From positions 49,060-113,059 of the forward strand of contig JBBANM010000008.1 in NCBI GenBank assembly GCA_040401995.1: a stretch of DNA of 64,000 nucleotides. The letters are read 5' to 3'. The notes below the pieces were generated by a model, which saw only the letters and a program-made list of their open reading frames with translations, was not told the origin of the DNA and did no database searches. Below, in pieces: positions 42,841-51,962 of the stretch. Position 1 is the first letter of the stretch. The number at the start of each line of letters is the position of its first letter. The DNA is from Haliscomenobacter sp040401995 (GTDB lineage Bacteria > Bacteroidota > Bacteroidia > Chitinophagales > Saprospiraceae). The position numbers and the translations under genes are program-made.

Positions 42841-45684
42841 CTACTTCAACTCCGCTTTCAAAAACTGCCCCGTGTAACTCTTTTTCACCTTAGCCACCTC
42901 CTCAGGCGTACCAGAACAAAGCACCTGACCACCACGCTGACCGCCCTCCGGCCCCATGTCGATGATGAAATCGGCAACTTTGATGACATCCATGTTGTGT
43001 TCGATCACCAAAACGGTGTTGCCACGATCCACCAATTTGTACAGCACATCCAGCAAATGGCGGATGTCTTCAAAATGGAGTCCGGTAGTCGGCTCATCAA
43101 GGATATAGATGGTGCGCCCGGTATCGCGTTTTGACAACTCTTCGGCCAGTTTTACCCGCTGGGCTTCGCCGCCAGATAGTGTGGTGGCCTGCTGACCAAG
43201 GGTAATGTAGCCCAACCCTACTTCCTGCAAAGTGCTCAGCTTGCGAAAAATGTTGGGTATATTTTGAAAAAAGTCGGCTGCTTCGCTCACCGGCATATCC
43301 AGTACATCATTGATGGATTTGCCTTTGTACAAAACCTCCAGCGTTTCGCGGTTGTAGCGTTTCCCTTGGCAATTTTCGCAGTGCACGTACACATCGGGCA
43401 AAAAATTCATTTCAATGACCCGCATGCCTGATCCTTCACACACTTCACAACGGCCACCTTTCACGTTGAACGAAAAACGCCCCGGTTTATACCCCCGGAT
43501 TTTTGCCTCCGGAAGGTCAGAAAATATTTTGCGGATATCGGTAAAAACGCCGGTATACGTAGCGGGATTCGACCTTGGCGTACGCCCAATGGCCGATTGA
43601 TCGATCTCAATGACTTTATCCACATATTCCAAGCCTTTGATCTCTTGATAAGGCATCGGCGCTTTCAAACTATGGTAAAAATGTTGGCGCAAAATGGGAT
43701 AAAGCGTCTCATTGATCAAAGTCGACTTTCCACTGCCTGATACACCAGTTACGCAGCAAAGCGTGCCCAAGGGAATGGAAATAGACACATCCTTAAGGTT
43801 GTTACCGGTGGCGCCTTTTAGTTCCAACGATTGCCCATTGCCCTTGCGCCTAATCTCCGGGAGCTCAATGCGGCGGCGATTGACCAAATAATCAGAGGTA
43901 ATGGTATTGCCGTTTAAAAAAGTATGCGGTTCGCCCTCTCCTACCAATTGGCCGCCGTATTTTCCGGCGCCAGGCCCCAAGTCAATGAGGTAATCCGAAG
44001 CCATCATGATGTCTTTGTCGTGTTCCACCACCAATACGGTGTTGCCGATATCGGTTAATTGGCGGAGCGCTTCAATCAATTTTAGGTTGTCGCGTTGATG
44101 GAGGCCAATGCTGGGTTCGTCCAAAATGTAGGTGATACCGGTCAGTTGGGATCCGATTTGTGTTGCTAGCCGGATGCGTTGTGATTCCCCGCCCGAAAGG
44201 GTGCGCGAGGGACGATTAAGCGTGAGATACTCCAAGCCTACGTGCATCAAAAAGCCCAAACGCAGGCGAATTTCCTTGAGCACATCCCGAGCAATGGCTT
44301 GCTGGCGGGTGGATAGGTCTTTTTCAATGTCCTCAAACCAGATCTCCAATTCGCCAATATCCATTTGCGCCAGCTCGCCAATGTGTTTGCCATTCAATTT
44401 GTAGTGCAGCGATTCCTGGCGCAACCGGTAGCCTTTGCATTCCGGGCATTCCGCAACTGTCATGAATTCTTCAGCCCAATTGCGAATTTTTTCGGAAGTT
44501 GTTTCTTGATACCAGCGTTCCAACATTTTGATCAAGCCCTCATAAGCCAGGTTGTAGCTGGTATCGGCGCTGGCATCAAATTTTATATCCAGTTTTTCTC
44601 CTTTCCCGTACAAGATGGCCTCCATGGCAGCAGGCGGCAAGTCTTTAATGGGGGTAGAAAAACTAAAGCTGTATTTTTTGGCAAAAGCCCGCAGTTGTTT
44701 GAATGCTAGATTGTCGCGTACTTCCCCCAGCGGTGCAAAACCGCCATCGTTGATACTTTTGTCTTTATCAGGTAGCACCTTATCCAAATCTACTTGATTG
44801 ATTACGCCCAAGCCGCTACAAGTAGGACAAGCGCCATAAGGAGAGTTGAAGGAAAAGGTATTGGGGGATGGTTCTTCGTAGGAAACACCCGTTTCGGGGT
44901 CCATCAAATGCTTGCTGTAGGTGGTGACTGTGTTAGTGTCAATTTCGAGCAGCATCGCTACGCCATTGCCTATTTTAAGCGCCAACTGGAGCGAGTCGTG
45001 TAATCGTTCTGGTTTATTGGTTTGAACGCTAATTCGATCGATGACCACTTCGATATCGTGAACTTTGTAGCGGTCAACTTGCATTTCAGGAACCAGATCC
45101 AGCACTTCTCCGTCTACCCGGATTTTGGTATACCCTTGTTTGCGAACTTGTTCAAAAAGTTCGCGGTAATGCCCTTTACGACCGCGCACCATCGGGGCGA
45201 GCAAGGAAACCTTTTTGCCATTGAAGGTCTTGAGGATCCTTTCTTGCATTTGTTCCTCGCTGTACTTCACCATCAGTTGACCGCTCACGTACGAATACGC
45301 GTCGGCAGCACGAGCGTACAGCAAACGCATAAAATCGTAGATCTCGGTGATGGTTCCAACCGTAGAGCGGGGATTTCGACCCGTTGTTTTTTGTTCAATG
45401 GAAATAACCGGGCTCAATCCGGTGATGCGCTCCACGTCGGGGCGTTCCATTTCGCCAATGAATTGCCGGGCGTACGCTGAGAATGTTTCCATATAGCGCC
45501 GCTGACCTTCAGCATAAATGGTATCAAAAGCCAGCGAAGATTTTCCGCTACCGCTGATTCCGGTAATGACCACCAATTTATTGCGGGGAATACGAATGTC
45601 AATGTCTTTCAGGTTGTGCTCCCGCGCGCCAATGACTTCGATGTATTCCTGAACATCAATATGTGTGTTGTTGTCTTCTGACAT
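42841..45684 (-). CDS. uvrA: Excinuclease ABC subunit A
   Basis: UvrA is the damage-recognising ATPase of nucleotide excision repair. The 947-residue length is standard. Walker A motifs are seen twice: GISGSGKSS at residues 42-50 and GVSGSGKST in the second half. ABC signatures LSGGESQR and LSGGEAQR, the zinc sites CPTC-x-GLG and CEVC-x5-MR...CENCQGKRYN, and the Q-loop regions are complete. The C-terminus ends in GQFLKAELK. It is transcribed alone, with a divergent small membrane protein gene upstream. Confidence 0.98.
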   Translation of the reverse strand: MSEDNNTHIDVQEYIEVIGAREHNLKDIDIRIPRNKLVVITGISGSGKSSLAFDTIYAEGQRRYMETFSAYARQFIGEMERPDVERITGLSPVISIEQKTTGRNPRSTVGTITEIYDFMRLLYARAADAYSYVSGQLMVKYSEEQMQERILKTFNGKKVSLLAPMVRGRKGHYRELFEQVRKQGYTKIRVDGEVLDLVPEMQVDRYKVHDIEVVIDRISVQTNKPERLHDSLQLALKIGNGVAMLLEIDTNTVTTYSKHLMDPETGVSYEEPSPNTFSFNSPYGACPTCSGLGVINQVDLDKVLPDKDKSINDGGFAPLGEVRDNLAFKQLRAFAKKYSFSFSTPIKDLPPAAMEAILYGKGEKLDIKFDASADTSYNLAYEGLIKMLERWYQETTSEKIRNWAEEFMTVAECPECKGYRLRQESLHYKLNGKHIGELAQMDIGELEIWFEDIEKDLSTRQQAIARDVLKEIRLRLGFLMHVGLEYLTLNRPSRTLSGGESQRIRLATQIGSQLTGITYILDEPSIGLHQRDNLKLIEALRQLTDIGNTVLVVEHDKDIMMASDYLIDLGPGAGKYGGQLVGEGEPHTFLNGNTITSDYLVNRRRIELPEIRRKGNGQSLELKGATGNNLKDVSISIPLGTLCCVTGVSGSGKSTLINETLYPILRQHFYHSLKAPMPYQEIKGLEYVDKVIEIDQSAIGRTPRSNPATYTGVFTDIRKIFSDLPEAKIRGYKPGRFSFNVKGGRCEVCEGSGMRVIEMNFLPDVYVHCENCQGKRYNRETLEVLYKGKSINDVLDMPVSEAADFFQNIPNIFRKLSTLQEVGLGYITLGQQATTLSGGEAQRVKLAEELSKRDTGRTIYILDEPTTGLHFEDIRHLLDVLYKLVDRGNTVLVIEHNMDVIKVADFIIDMGPEGGQRGGQVLCSGTPEEVAKVKKSYTGQFLKAELK

Positions 45685-45833
45685 TGCTTACTTGGTCGGG
45701 TTATGCAAAAACATAGGTTTGTGGCGGTTTTTAGACCTTTACCTACACCCTATTTTTTGCCGCAAATAAAAACGCCAATTTACACTTTCTTCGGCAGGCA
45801 GAATAGTTTTAATTTGGCCGAAAATTGAAAAAC

Positions 45834-46007
45834 ATGGACATCAAAAAGATTTTCTTTGGGCTTTTGTTGGTTGCCGTAGTGGTTTTGGGCATTCGCCAGG
45901 CTTGGCCTACCTTGGAAACCATTTCCACCAATCTTTTTTCCACCTTCGGTACTATTATCGTAGTTGGATTATTAGGTTATGGTATTTACCGCATCATTCG
46001 GGAATAA
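45834..46007 (+). CDS. 57-residue two-helix membrane protein
   Basis: From the ATG at 45834 the product is MDIKKIFFGLLLVAVVVLGI and continues with a short linker and a second membrane helix (GTIIVVGLLGYGIYRIIRE). An in-frame TTG 9 bp upstream is possible but less likely. No family is recognised. It lies between divergent uvrA and the facing end of the PNP gene, whose stop is 1 bp away. Confidence 0.5.
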   Translation: MDIKKIFFGLLLVAVVVLGIRQAWPTLETISTNLFSTFGTIIVVGLLGYGIYRIIRE

Positions 46008-46008
46008 A

Positions 46009-46839
46009 TCACATCCCAGTTTGCAAAAGCTCTTTAACAATCAGTGCCAGTTTAGGTTCAGCCGCTTTGGCAACCGCGATAACATCGTCGACGGTAGTAG
46101 GGCGTATATCTTCAATGGGATAAGAGCGATTGGTAGCCACCGAAACAACCAATAAAGGCAAACCCATATGGCGAGCCACCAATACTTCCGGTATGGTTGA
46201 CATACCGATGAGGTCGGCGCCAATGATGTGGGCAAAATTGTATTCAGCTGGCGTTTCCAAGTTGGGGCCTTGCAAGCCTAGGTACACGCCCTCATGCGCG
46301 CGGATGCCGTGTGCCTGCGCAATTGCGATGGCGCGCGCATTGAGCGCACGGTCGTAGGTGTGCAGCATATCGGGGAAACGCGGCCCTAGCCGTTCGTCGT
46401 TGGCGCCACGCAGCGGGTTTTCTGGCTGAAAATTGATATGGTCTTTGATGAACACCAAATCCCCGCCATAAATGTGTTGGCTTACACTGCCCGCAGCATT
46501 GCTGATCACTAAACGTTGGATGCCCAAAAATTTCAATATGCGGACGGGGAAAGTCACTTGTTGCATGGAATAACCCTCATAAAAATGAAAACGCCCTGCC
46601 ATGACCACCACTTTTTGTCCGGCCAGATGACCAAAAACCAATTCGCCGGCATGACTTTGTACGGTAGACACTGGAAAATGGGGAATATCGCCATAAGGAA
46701 TGACGCATACTTTTTCGATTTCCTCGGCTAAGCCGCTGAGCCCCGTTCCAAGAATAATACCATAATCTGGTTGAAAATCGGTCCGGGTTTTGATGAAAGC
46801 AAGCGCTTCCTGGATTTGATCATATAGCATATCGGCCAT
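46009..46839 (-). CDS. punA: Purine-nucleoside phosphorylase (trimeric type)
   Basis: The enzyme cleaves guanosine and inosine with phosphate in purine salvage. The 276-residue product matches the low-molecular-weight trimeric family (PNP II): ILGTGLSGLAEEI at about 28-40, the phosphate and base site HFPVSTVQSHAGELVFG, AGRFHFYEGYSMQQVTFPVR, ISNAAGSVSQ, and the signature region LGLQGPNLETPAEYNFAHII with GMSTIPEVLVARHMGLPLL. It ends close to the small membrane-protein gene on the other strand. The upstream region holds two dispersed palindromes. Confidence 0.95.
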   Translation of the reverse strand: MADMLYDQIQEALAFIKTRTDFQPDYGIILGTGLSGLAEEIEKVCVIPYGDIPHFPVSTVQSHAGELVFGHLAGQKVVVMAGRFHFYEGYSMQQVTFPVRILKFLGIQRLVISNAAGSVSQHIYGGDLVFIKDHINFQPENPLRGANDERLGPRFPDMLHTYDRALNARAIAIAQAHGIRAHEGVYLGLQGPNLETPAEYNFAHIIGADLIGMSTIPEVLVARHMGLPLLVVSVATNRSYPIEDIRPTTVDDVIAVAKAAEPKLALIVKELLQTGM

Positions 46840-46904
46840 TTTTTTGCTTACAAAGAATGTAAAAGATTAGTAGCTCGCCTTCGGCGTGCAGCAAAACAAA
46901 TTTC

Positions 46905-47006
46905 TAGCCACAAATTTCTCAAATTTTCACAAATTAGGACACAAACTGGCGTTTGTGCACCCGTCACGAACAGTGTTTGTGCTTTAATTTGTGCAATTTG
47001 TGGCTA
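46905..47006. repeat. Short-motif palindromic repeat (CACAAATT type)
   Basis: TAGCCACAAATTTCTCAAATT at the left and the complement of TAGCCACAAATTGCACAAATT at the right frame a centre of ACACAAAC/GTTTGTG repeats. The 102-bp palindrome is built from CACAAATT-like units and differs from the groups A-E palindromes. Confidence 0.65.
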
Positions 47007-47040
47007 CATTTTTTTAACCACTCCATCGAAGATGCGGTGC

Positions 47041-47204
47041 TAAGGAACGGGTAAACAATAAAGTATCACTTTTGCCTTGCTCTTTCACTGCCATTCTTCC
47101 TATCTTTTTCGTTACAATGCCCCACATTGCGCTTCAAAAGATAGTCGATTGGCAGCAAAATAACGGCGGCTAAAATGACACTTTATTATTCACCCGTTCC
47201 TTAA
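47041..47204 (+). repeat. Long palindromic dispersed repeat, group C copy 2
   Basis: This 164-bp palindrome has ends TAAGGAACGGGTAAACAATA and the complement of TTAAGGAACGGGTGAATAATA. The centre is CGTTACAATG-CCCCA-CATTGCGCTTCA. It differs from the copy at 34235 at only a few bases after reversal. Confidence 0.88.
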
Positions 47205-47223
47205 CTTATACCAAAGATTAAAA

Positions 47224-47231
47224 TATTTTTG
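47224..47231 (+). promoter_or_regulatory. Candidate promoter -7 element for the glycoside hydrolase gene
   Basis: TATTTTTG fits TAnnTTTG and lies 51 bp before the ATG at 47282, directly behind the group C palindrome. A -33 TTTG is not found. Confidence 0.3.
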
Positions 47232-47281
47232 ACCCAATTTTGCTTTAATTTTATGCATTGATTGTTTCTAAAACCGAAGAA

Positions 47282-50215
47282 ATGAAAAAAAGGCTGTCCA
47301 TTTTACTATTTAGTTTGAGCTTAGCAATAACCTGCTTTTCACAACCTTTTTCCAATGGGTTCAATTTTTATCTCCCTCCCTTTGATTCCCTGGCCAGTCC
47401 TTTTTTGCCTGAATTTCCGGCAAAAACAATCACTGCTGCAAATAGCATTCGCAGTTCCAGTGATGGCCAATTTCTAGCCGGAGCTAACCCCATTCGGTTT
47501 TGGGGCGTCAATATGGTGGCCGCAGGAGCGTTTGTTCCGCCTAGTTTGGCGCAGGGCGTTGCCGCACGTTTGCGCAAGTTTGGCGTCAACCTGATCCGTT
47601 TTCACCACCTCGACAATCCAGGTTGGTCGGCGAGTGCGGGTACTATTTTTGCCGATGGCGGCACTAGAAAATTGAACCCCGTTACCGTAGACCGCCTTGA
47701 TTATTTGCTGGCGCAACTGAAACGCAACGGCATCTACGCTGATATGAATTTACATGTATCCCGTACGTACCAAAAAAGCGACGGGGTGATTTTTGCCGAC
47801 TCCCTGGCTGATGATTTTGGTAAAATTCCCAGCATTTTTGATCCTTATTTGCAAAACCTGGAGAAAGAATACGCCCAGCAATTACTGGGGCATGTCAATC
47901 CGTATACTGGGCTACCGCTGGCCAAAGACCCCGTTTTGGGCATTGTTGAAATTCTCAATGAATCGAGTTTGTACGGCGCTTGGAAAGAAAACGGACTCAA
48001 ACCAAACAAAAACGGCGGCAAGTTGATTCAACGGCATTCGCGGATGCTGGACAGTTTGTGGGTCAATTTTTTGCGCAATAAGTACCAAACGGATGCAGCC
48101 CTGGCCGCAGCCTGGAATCAAGGTGCGGTAGCCGCAGGCGCCAGCAATCAAGTGCGCGATAGTGGGTTTGAATTGGGTACACCAAGCAATAATTGGCAGA
48201 TCGAGCTACACGAAACGGCGGCCGCAACGCTAAACGTTGATCGCAGTGTCAAATTCCAAGGCGCCAGCAGCGCCCGCGTGGACGTGACCAAGGTAACCGG
48301 CACCGACTGGCACCTACAATTCAAACAAGTAGGCTTTACGATAAAAAAGGATTCGGTGTACGGGTTGATTTTTTCGGCCCGTTCGGATGTAGTGCGCAAA
48401 CTGAATGTCACCTTGATGCGCGACAATAATCCTTACACTTGGTATACCGGTTTTACGGTGAATCTTACTACACAGTGGCAAACTTTTCGCCTCACTTTTA
48501 AAGCCCCTGAAGACAACAACGGAGCTGGCAGAATCTCTTTTTCGTTTGACAACCAGGTGGGGAAATTCTGGTTTGACGACATCAGTTTTGGGAAACCCGA
48601 AAAAAATGGCCTGAGCGCCCAAGAATCGCTGAGCAATCGGCAAGTAAAACGCGTGGATTTTTCGGAGCGCCTTTTTTACACCGAACAACGGGGTAATGAC
48701 TTGGCCGCTTTTTATATCGAAACCCAACAAAAGTATTTTGATGAAATGCGGCGTTTTTTGCGCGAGCAAATAGGCGTTACCGCGCCGATTACCGGCACCA
48801 ATGCCCTAGTGGGCGCCGCTGATATTTTGGCGCAAAAAAACATGGACTTCATCGATGACCACAGCTATTGGGATCATCCGCAGTTTCCGGGTGTCGCTTG
48901 GGATATCAACAATTGGTTAATCAACAATGAATCGTCTTTAGGATATGGTATGCCTGAATTAAGTTCGGTCATGCATGGACTACAACCAGCAGATCGCCCG
49001 TTTACCATCAGCGAATTTAATCATGCTTTTCCTAATCGCTACCGTACGGAAATGGTGCCCAGCATGGCTGCCTATGCCGCTTTTCATGGCGTAGATGGCA
49101 TTATGTTTTTTGATTACAATGGCGATTTTGATTGGTTTACGGATAAGGTGGGCGGTTATTTCAGCATTCACCGAGATAATTCGGTGATGAGTCTTTTCCC
49201 TTCTTGCGCCTACGCCTATCGACAAGGGTTGTTAGCTCCTGCTCAAAGTACTTATTTGGTCGATTTTTCGCCAGAATATGTTTTCAGCATGCAAAAAAAT
49301 GACAACCAGGGGCGCTGGGGAAAATTTGCTCCCTACGATCTTCAACTGGGTATGACCAACGATGTCAAAGTACGCAGCTACCAAGCCGCACAAGCGGGCG
49401 GAATGGATAAGCTCCCTCCGGTTAGTGCTTCGCCTTATGTTACCGATAATCAACAAACCACTTTATCAACCAACAATCGCTTATTGATCAGTAATGCGCC
49501 AGCTTTTGTGGCCATTACCGGCTATGTTGACAATGTGATTAATACCAAAGCAGGTCCGCTTACGCTGGTGGGAGCTGATGGCTTTGCCGCCATCACTTGG
49601 GTGAGCACCAAAGGAGATCCGCTCATTGCAACCAAGCGCTCGTTGCTTACCCTTTCTACTAAATTGCAAAATTTTGGGATGGCTTGGCAAAGCAACAAAA
49701 CATTGAACAGCAACTTTGGTAGCGCGCCTACCTACATGGCGCCTTTGCAAGCCTTAGTGCGTTTGGAGTTACCGAGTATGGATTCCATTCGATTGTACCC
49801 GCTAAGTACAACTGGGCAGGCGAGTGATTATACTACTTTGAAACCCATTGGCAAAGGTATTTTTGAATTAGCCATTGATTTGCAGTCGGCCAAGACCCTT
49901 TGGTATGGAATAGAAGCGTTTGGAAAAACGGTGGACGTAAAAGAAGCGCCAAAGGCTGAAGCTTTTCAATTGCAACATTTTCCTAACCCTGCGCATGATC
50001 AGCTGACCGTCCAATATCAGTTATCTAACCCTGGAAAAGTACGCTTATCGGCATTTGATTTATCTGGCCGACAACTGGCGGTATGGTTTGAGGGGTGGCA
50101 ACAGAGCGGCAAACAAGCTTTGTCGGTGTCGGTAAAAGAGCTTCCGCAAGGCGCGTATTTTTACCGCCTGGAAGCCGAAGAAACGGTTGCTGTTGGGAAG
50201 TTTATTGTGGAATAG
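47282..50215 (+). CDS. T9SS-exported clan-A glycoside hydrolase with inserted carbohydrate-binding module
   Basis: The product has 977 residues from the ATG at 47282, preceded by a less likely ATG 24 bp upstream. Signal peptide MKKRLSILLFSLSLAITCFS. A cellulase-like (beta/alpha)8 barrel starts at about 40 with FWGVNMV and NLIRFHHLDNPGW. The acid/base glutamate is E227 in EILNESS and the likely nucleophile is E578 in ISEFNHAF. Between them, about 285-435, sits a CBM4/9-like beta-sandwich (DSGFELGTPSNNWQIEL). The C-terminus, from about 890, is a T9SS type A sorting domain (HFPNPAHDQLTV, ending KFIVE). The target polysaccharide is not known. Confidence 0.88.
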   Translation: MKKRLSILLFSLSLAITCFSQPFSNGFNFYLPPFDSLASPFLPEFPAKTITAANSIRSSSDGQFLAGANPIRFWGVNMVAAGAFVPPSLAQGVAARLRKFGVNLIRFHHLDNPGWSASAGTIFADGGTRKLNPVTVDRLDYLLAQLKRNGIYADMNLHVSRTYQKSDGVIFADSLADDFGKIPSIFDPYLQNLEKEYAQQLLGHVNPYTGLPLAKDPVLGIVEILNESSLYGAWKENGLKPNKNGGKLIQRHSRMLDSLWVNFLRNKYQTDAALAAAWNQGAVAAGASNQVRDSGFELGTPSNNWQIELHETAAATLNVDRSVKFQGASSARVDVTKVTGTDWHLQFKQVGFTIKKDSVYGLIFSARSDVVRKLNVTLMRDNNPYTWYTGFTVNLTTQWQTFRLTFKAPEDNNGAGRISFSFDNQVGKFWFDDISFGKPEKNGLSAQESLSNRQVKRVDFSERLFYTEQRGNDLAAFYIETQQKYFDEMRRFLREQIGVTAPITGTNALVGAADILAQKNMDFIDDHSYWDHPQFPGVAWDINNWLINNESSLGYGMPELSSVMHGLQPADRPFTISEFNHAFPNRYRTEMVPSMAAYAAFHGVDGIMFFDYNGDFDWFTDKVGGYFSIHRDNSVMSLFPSCAYAYRQGLLAPAQSTYLVDFSPEYVFSMQKNDNQGRWGKFAPYDLQLGMTNDVKVRSYQAAQAGGMDKLPPVSASPYVTDNQQTTLSTNNRLLISNAPAFVAITGYVDNVINTKAGPLTLVGADGFAAITWVSTKGDPLIATKRSLLTLSTKLQNFGMAWQSNKTLNSNFGSAPTYMAPLQALVRLELPSMDSIRLYPLSTTGQASDYTTLKPIGKGIFELAIDLQSAKTLWYGIEAFGKTVDVKEAPKAEAFQLQHFPNPAHDQLTVQYQLSNPGKVRLSAFDLSGRQLAVWFEGWQQSGKQALSVSVKELPQGAYFYRLEAEETVAVGKFIVE

Positions 50216-50231
50216 GTGTAAGAGGCGGTTT

Positions 50232-50765
50232 TTAATTACTGCCTTTCACAAGTATCAACTCGGGATTTTCAATGGAGGCAATTTCTTTTTGTGACAGCGC
50301 CAATCCATCAATGATGCTATATTTGGTTGGTCGATCGAGCATAAAAGTGATAAGTCCCAAACCGGCTAGCCCCAGAAAAAGTATGGAATGGGTAAGAAGG
50401 TAAGTCATTATTGAAATCAAGATAGGGCCTTCAGCTAAGGCATATTTGATGACCGACGCGGAGCGAAAAGTTTTCAATTTAACATCCAAATCATCAGACT
50501 CTTTTAAGCTGTTCAACTTATTTTTGAACAATAACCTTCCCGCAATAAATCCAATCAAAAGCAGGGTGGGAATCAAAAACTGCAAGGTAGTTTCGGAGAC
50601 CGGAAGCGATTGAATGGCTGGTTCATCGGTTTGAATCAAAAAAATAGACACCAGCCCAAAAAGCAATTGCCCTATTCCCAATGCCGCATGGATAAGGGTC
50701 AGCGCCGAAAGATACTGTGGGAAGGTTTGGTCAACCGAACGATAAGAGTTAGGTGTTTGGCTCAT
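50232..50765 (-). CDS. Hypothetical membrane protein with about four helices
   Basis: The 177-residue protein has four predicted membrane segments (ALTLIHAALGIGQLLFGLVS, LIPTLLLIGFIAGRLLF, ALAEGPILISIMTYLLTHSI and LFLGLAGLGLITFML) and a C-terminal cytosolic tail. No family is recognised with confidence. It is the last of three genes on this strand that may be co-transcribed, 53 bp after the soluble protein gene. Confidence 0.75.
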   Translation of the reverse strand: MSQTPNSYRSVDQTFPQYLSALTLIHAALGIGQLLFGLVSIFLIQTDEPAIQSLPVSETTLQFLIPTLLLIGFIAGRLLFKNKLNSLKESDDLDVKLKTFRSASVIKYALAEGPILISIMTYLLTHSILFLGLAGLGLITFMLDRPTKYSIIDGLALSQKEIASIENPELILVKGSN

Positions 50766-50818
50766 GATTTGTTATTTTTTGACAGATTAATTCAAGTTAA
50801 TTAAAATTCAAAAACATG

Positions 50819-51316
50819 CTAGACCAATTCATCGCACAACCATTTTTGCATTACCGGGAAATCGCTGGCAGTAGTTAGTCCCATGGCAATCAAATTGGGC
50901 AAGCCGATAAAATTTCCATTTTCAAAATTTGTAATGAGCCAGTTGGCGTCTCCCCGATACCCCTCGGCATTAAAAACCACTTCTTCCGGTAACCCAATGG
51001 CTTTTATTGCAGCGTAACTCCACAGAATCAGGGTTGTTTCTTCTTGTTGGGTGGTGATTTCGGGGTTCTGCTCCAGTTCGCCACTCAAATATTGTCGCTC
51101 ACTTGGAATTGTGAGCGCTAAACGACTGGCCTCAAATAGCAAATCGGCAGGTTGACGCAATTTGGCGCGGTCCACCACCAAAATACCTTTTTCGGCCATC
51201 ACGCCCGGTAAAAATGTAAACCCTGCTATTGGACGCTCGTCTACCTCAATTCCGATGCGCGATAAAAAACTGTAGATGGAAGAAATGTGCTGGGTACTAA
51301 ATCGGTAAGCATCCAT
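50819..51316 (-). CDS. Conserved soluble protein of unknown function
   Basis: The 165-residue protein starts MDAYRFSTQHISSIYSFLSRIGIEV. The region ADLLFEASRLALTIPSERQY is placed like the metal-binding helix of ImmA/IrrE-like peptidases, but the HExxH residues are not there, so any link is loose. The C-terminal half (LPNLIAMGLTTASDFPVMQKWL) is alpha-helical. It begins 3 bp after the end of the membrane protein gene, so the two are surely co-transcribed. Confidence 0.75.
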   Translation of the reverse strand: MDAYRFSTQHISSIYSFLSRIGIEVDERPIAGFTFLPGVMAEKGILVVDRAKLRQPADLLFEASRLALTIPSERQYLSGELEQNPEITTQQEETTLILWSYAAIKAIGLPEEVVFNAEGYRGDANWLITNFENGNFIGLPNLIAMGLTTASDFPVMQKWLCDELV

Positions 51317-51319
51317 AAT

Positions 51320-51844
51320 TTAACCTTGACTGCGGTATGGGCTACCAAAAACTTGATAGTACCCTATTCGGATCAAGATGATCATGGCAAAAAAGATCAA
51401 CACCACGTACTCAAACCTTAAGTTGATAAAGGCGATGACATGGGTGCGGTCGATGATCCACATTAAACCTAAAACAGCGGTAATCAATACCATCAAACCC
51501 GATAGTTTTTCAAACCCCGGCACATAGCGCAGATCAACATCCTTGCGAATGATGCCCAAGGTAATGAGCATTGATACCATCGGTAAAACTTGGGAAAAAA
51601 TATCCAAATCCATGATGCTCTGGCGTTCAAACAAAAACACGTAGATGTTAAGTGTTAGCACAAAAAGTCCAGGCACCGCTGATAAGTAGATGATAGCGGC
51701 GTAAAGATAATTCCAAGGCGGTTGTTGTCTTTGATCGCGCGGAATGAGCCCCATTAGGATCGCCACCAAAGGCAATGCGGCGAAATAGACTACCACCGAT
51801 TGGGGGTTATTGCCAAAGTATACAAAAAATTCTCGTAAGGTCAT
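51320..51844 (-). CDS. Hypothetical membrane protein with five helices
   Basis: The 174-residue protein has about five membrane segments (VVVYFAALPLVAILMGLIP, YLYAAIIYLSAVPGLFVLTL, VLPMVSMLITLGII, LSGLMVLITAVLGLMWII and YVVLIFFAMIILIRIGYY) and no recognised domain. It is the first gene of a three-gene unit on this strand (with 50819-51316 and 50232-50765). Spacing of 3 bp to the next gene indicates one transcript. A short REP-like palindrome lies upstream. Confidence 0.78.
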   Translation of the reverse strand: MTLREFFVYFGNNPQSVVVYFAALPLVAILMGLIPRDQRQQPPWNYLYAAIIYLSAVPGLFVLTLNIYVFLFERQSIMDLDIFSQVLPMVSMLITLGIIRKDVDLRYVPGFEKLSGLMVLITAVLGLMWIIDRTHVIAFINLRFEYVVLIFFAMIILIRIGYYQVFGSPYRSQG

Positions 51845-51895
51845 AGGCTAAGATGCTTTTGAAACGAAGATCGTGCTACTGAGCATTTTTAGCGT

Positions 51896-51928
51896 AAACC
51901 TTCCAGGTCTTCGAGACCTGGAAGGTTT
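51896..51928. repeat. 33-bp perfect REP-like palindrome
   Basis: AAACCTTCCAGGTCT and its exact complement flank a TCG loop. Palindromes with a CCTTCCAGGT core are common as scattered elements in Bacteroidota genomes (recalled from general knowledge). A single copy occurs in this window. Confidence 0.7.
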
Positions 51929-51962
51929 GGCAACAGCTCAGTATAAAATTTCCCGTAGTATA

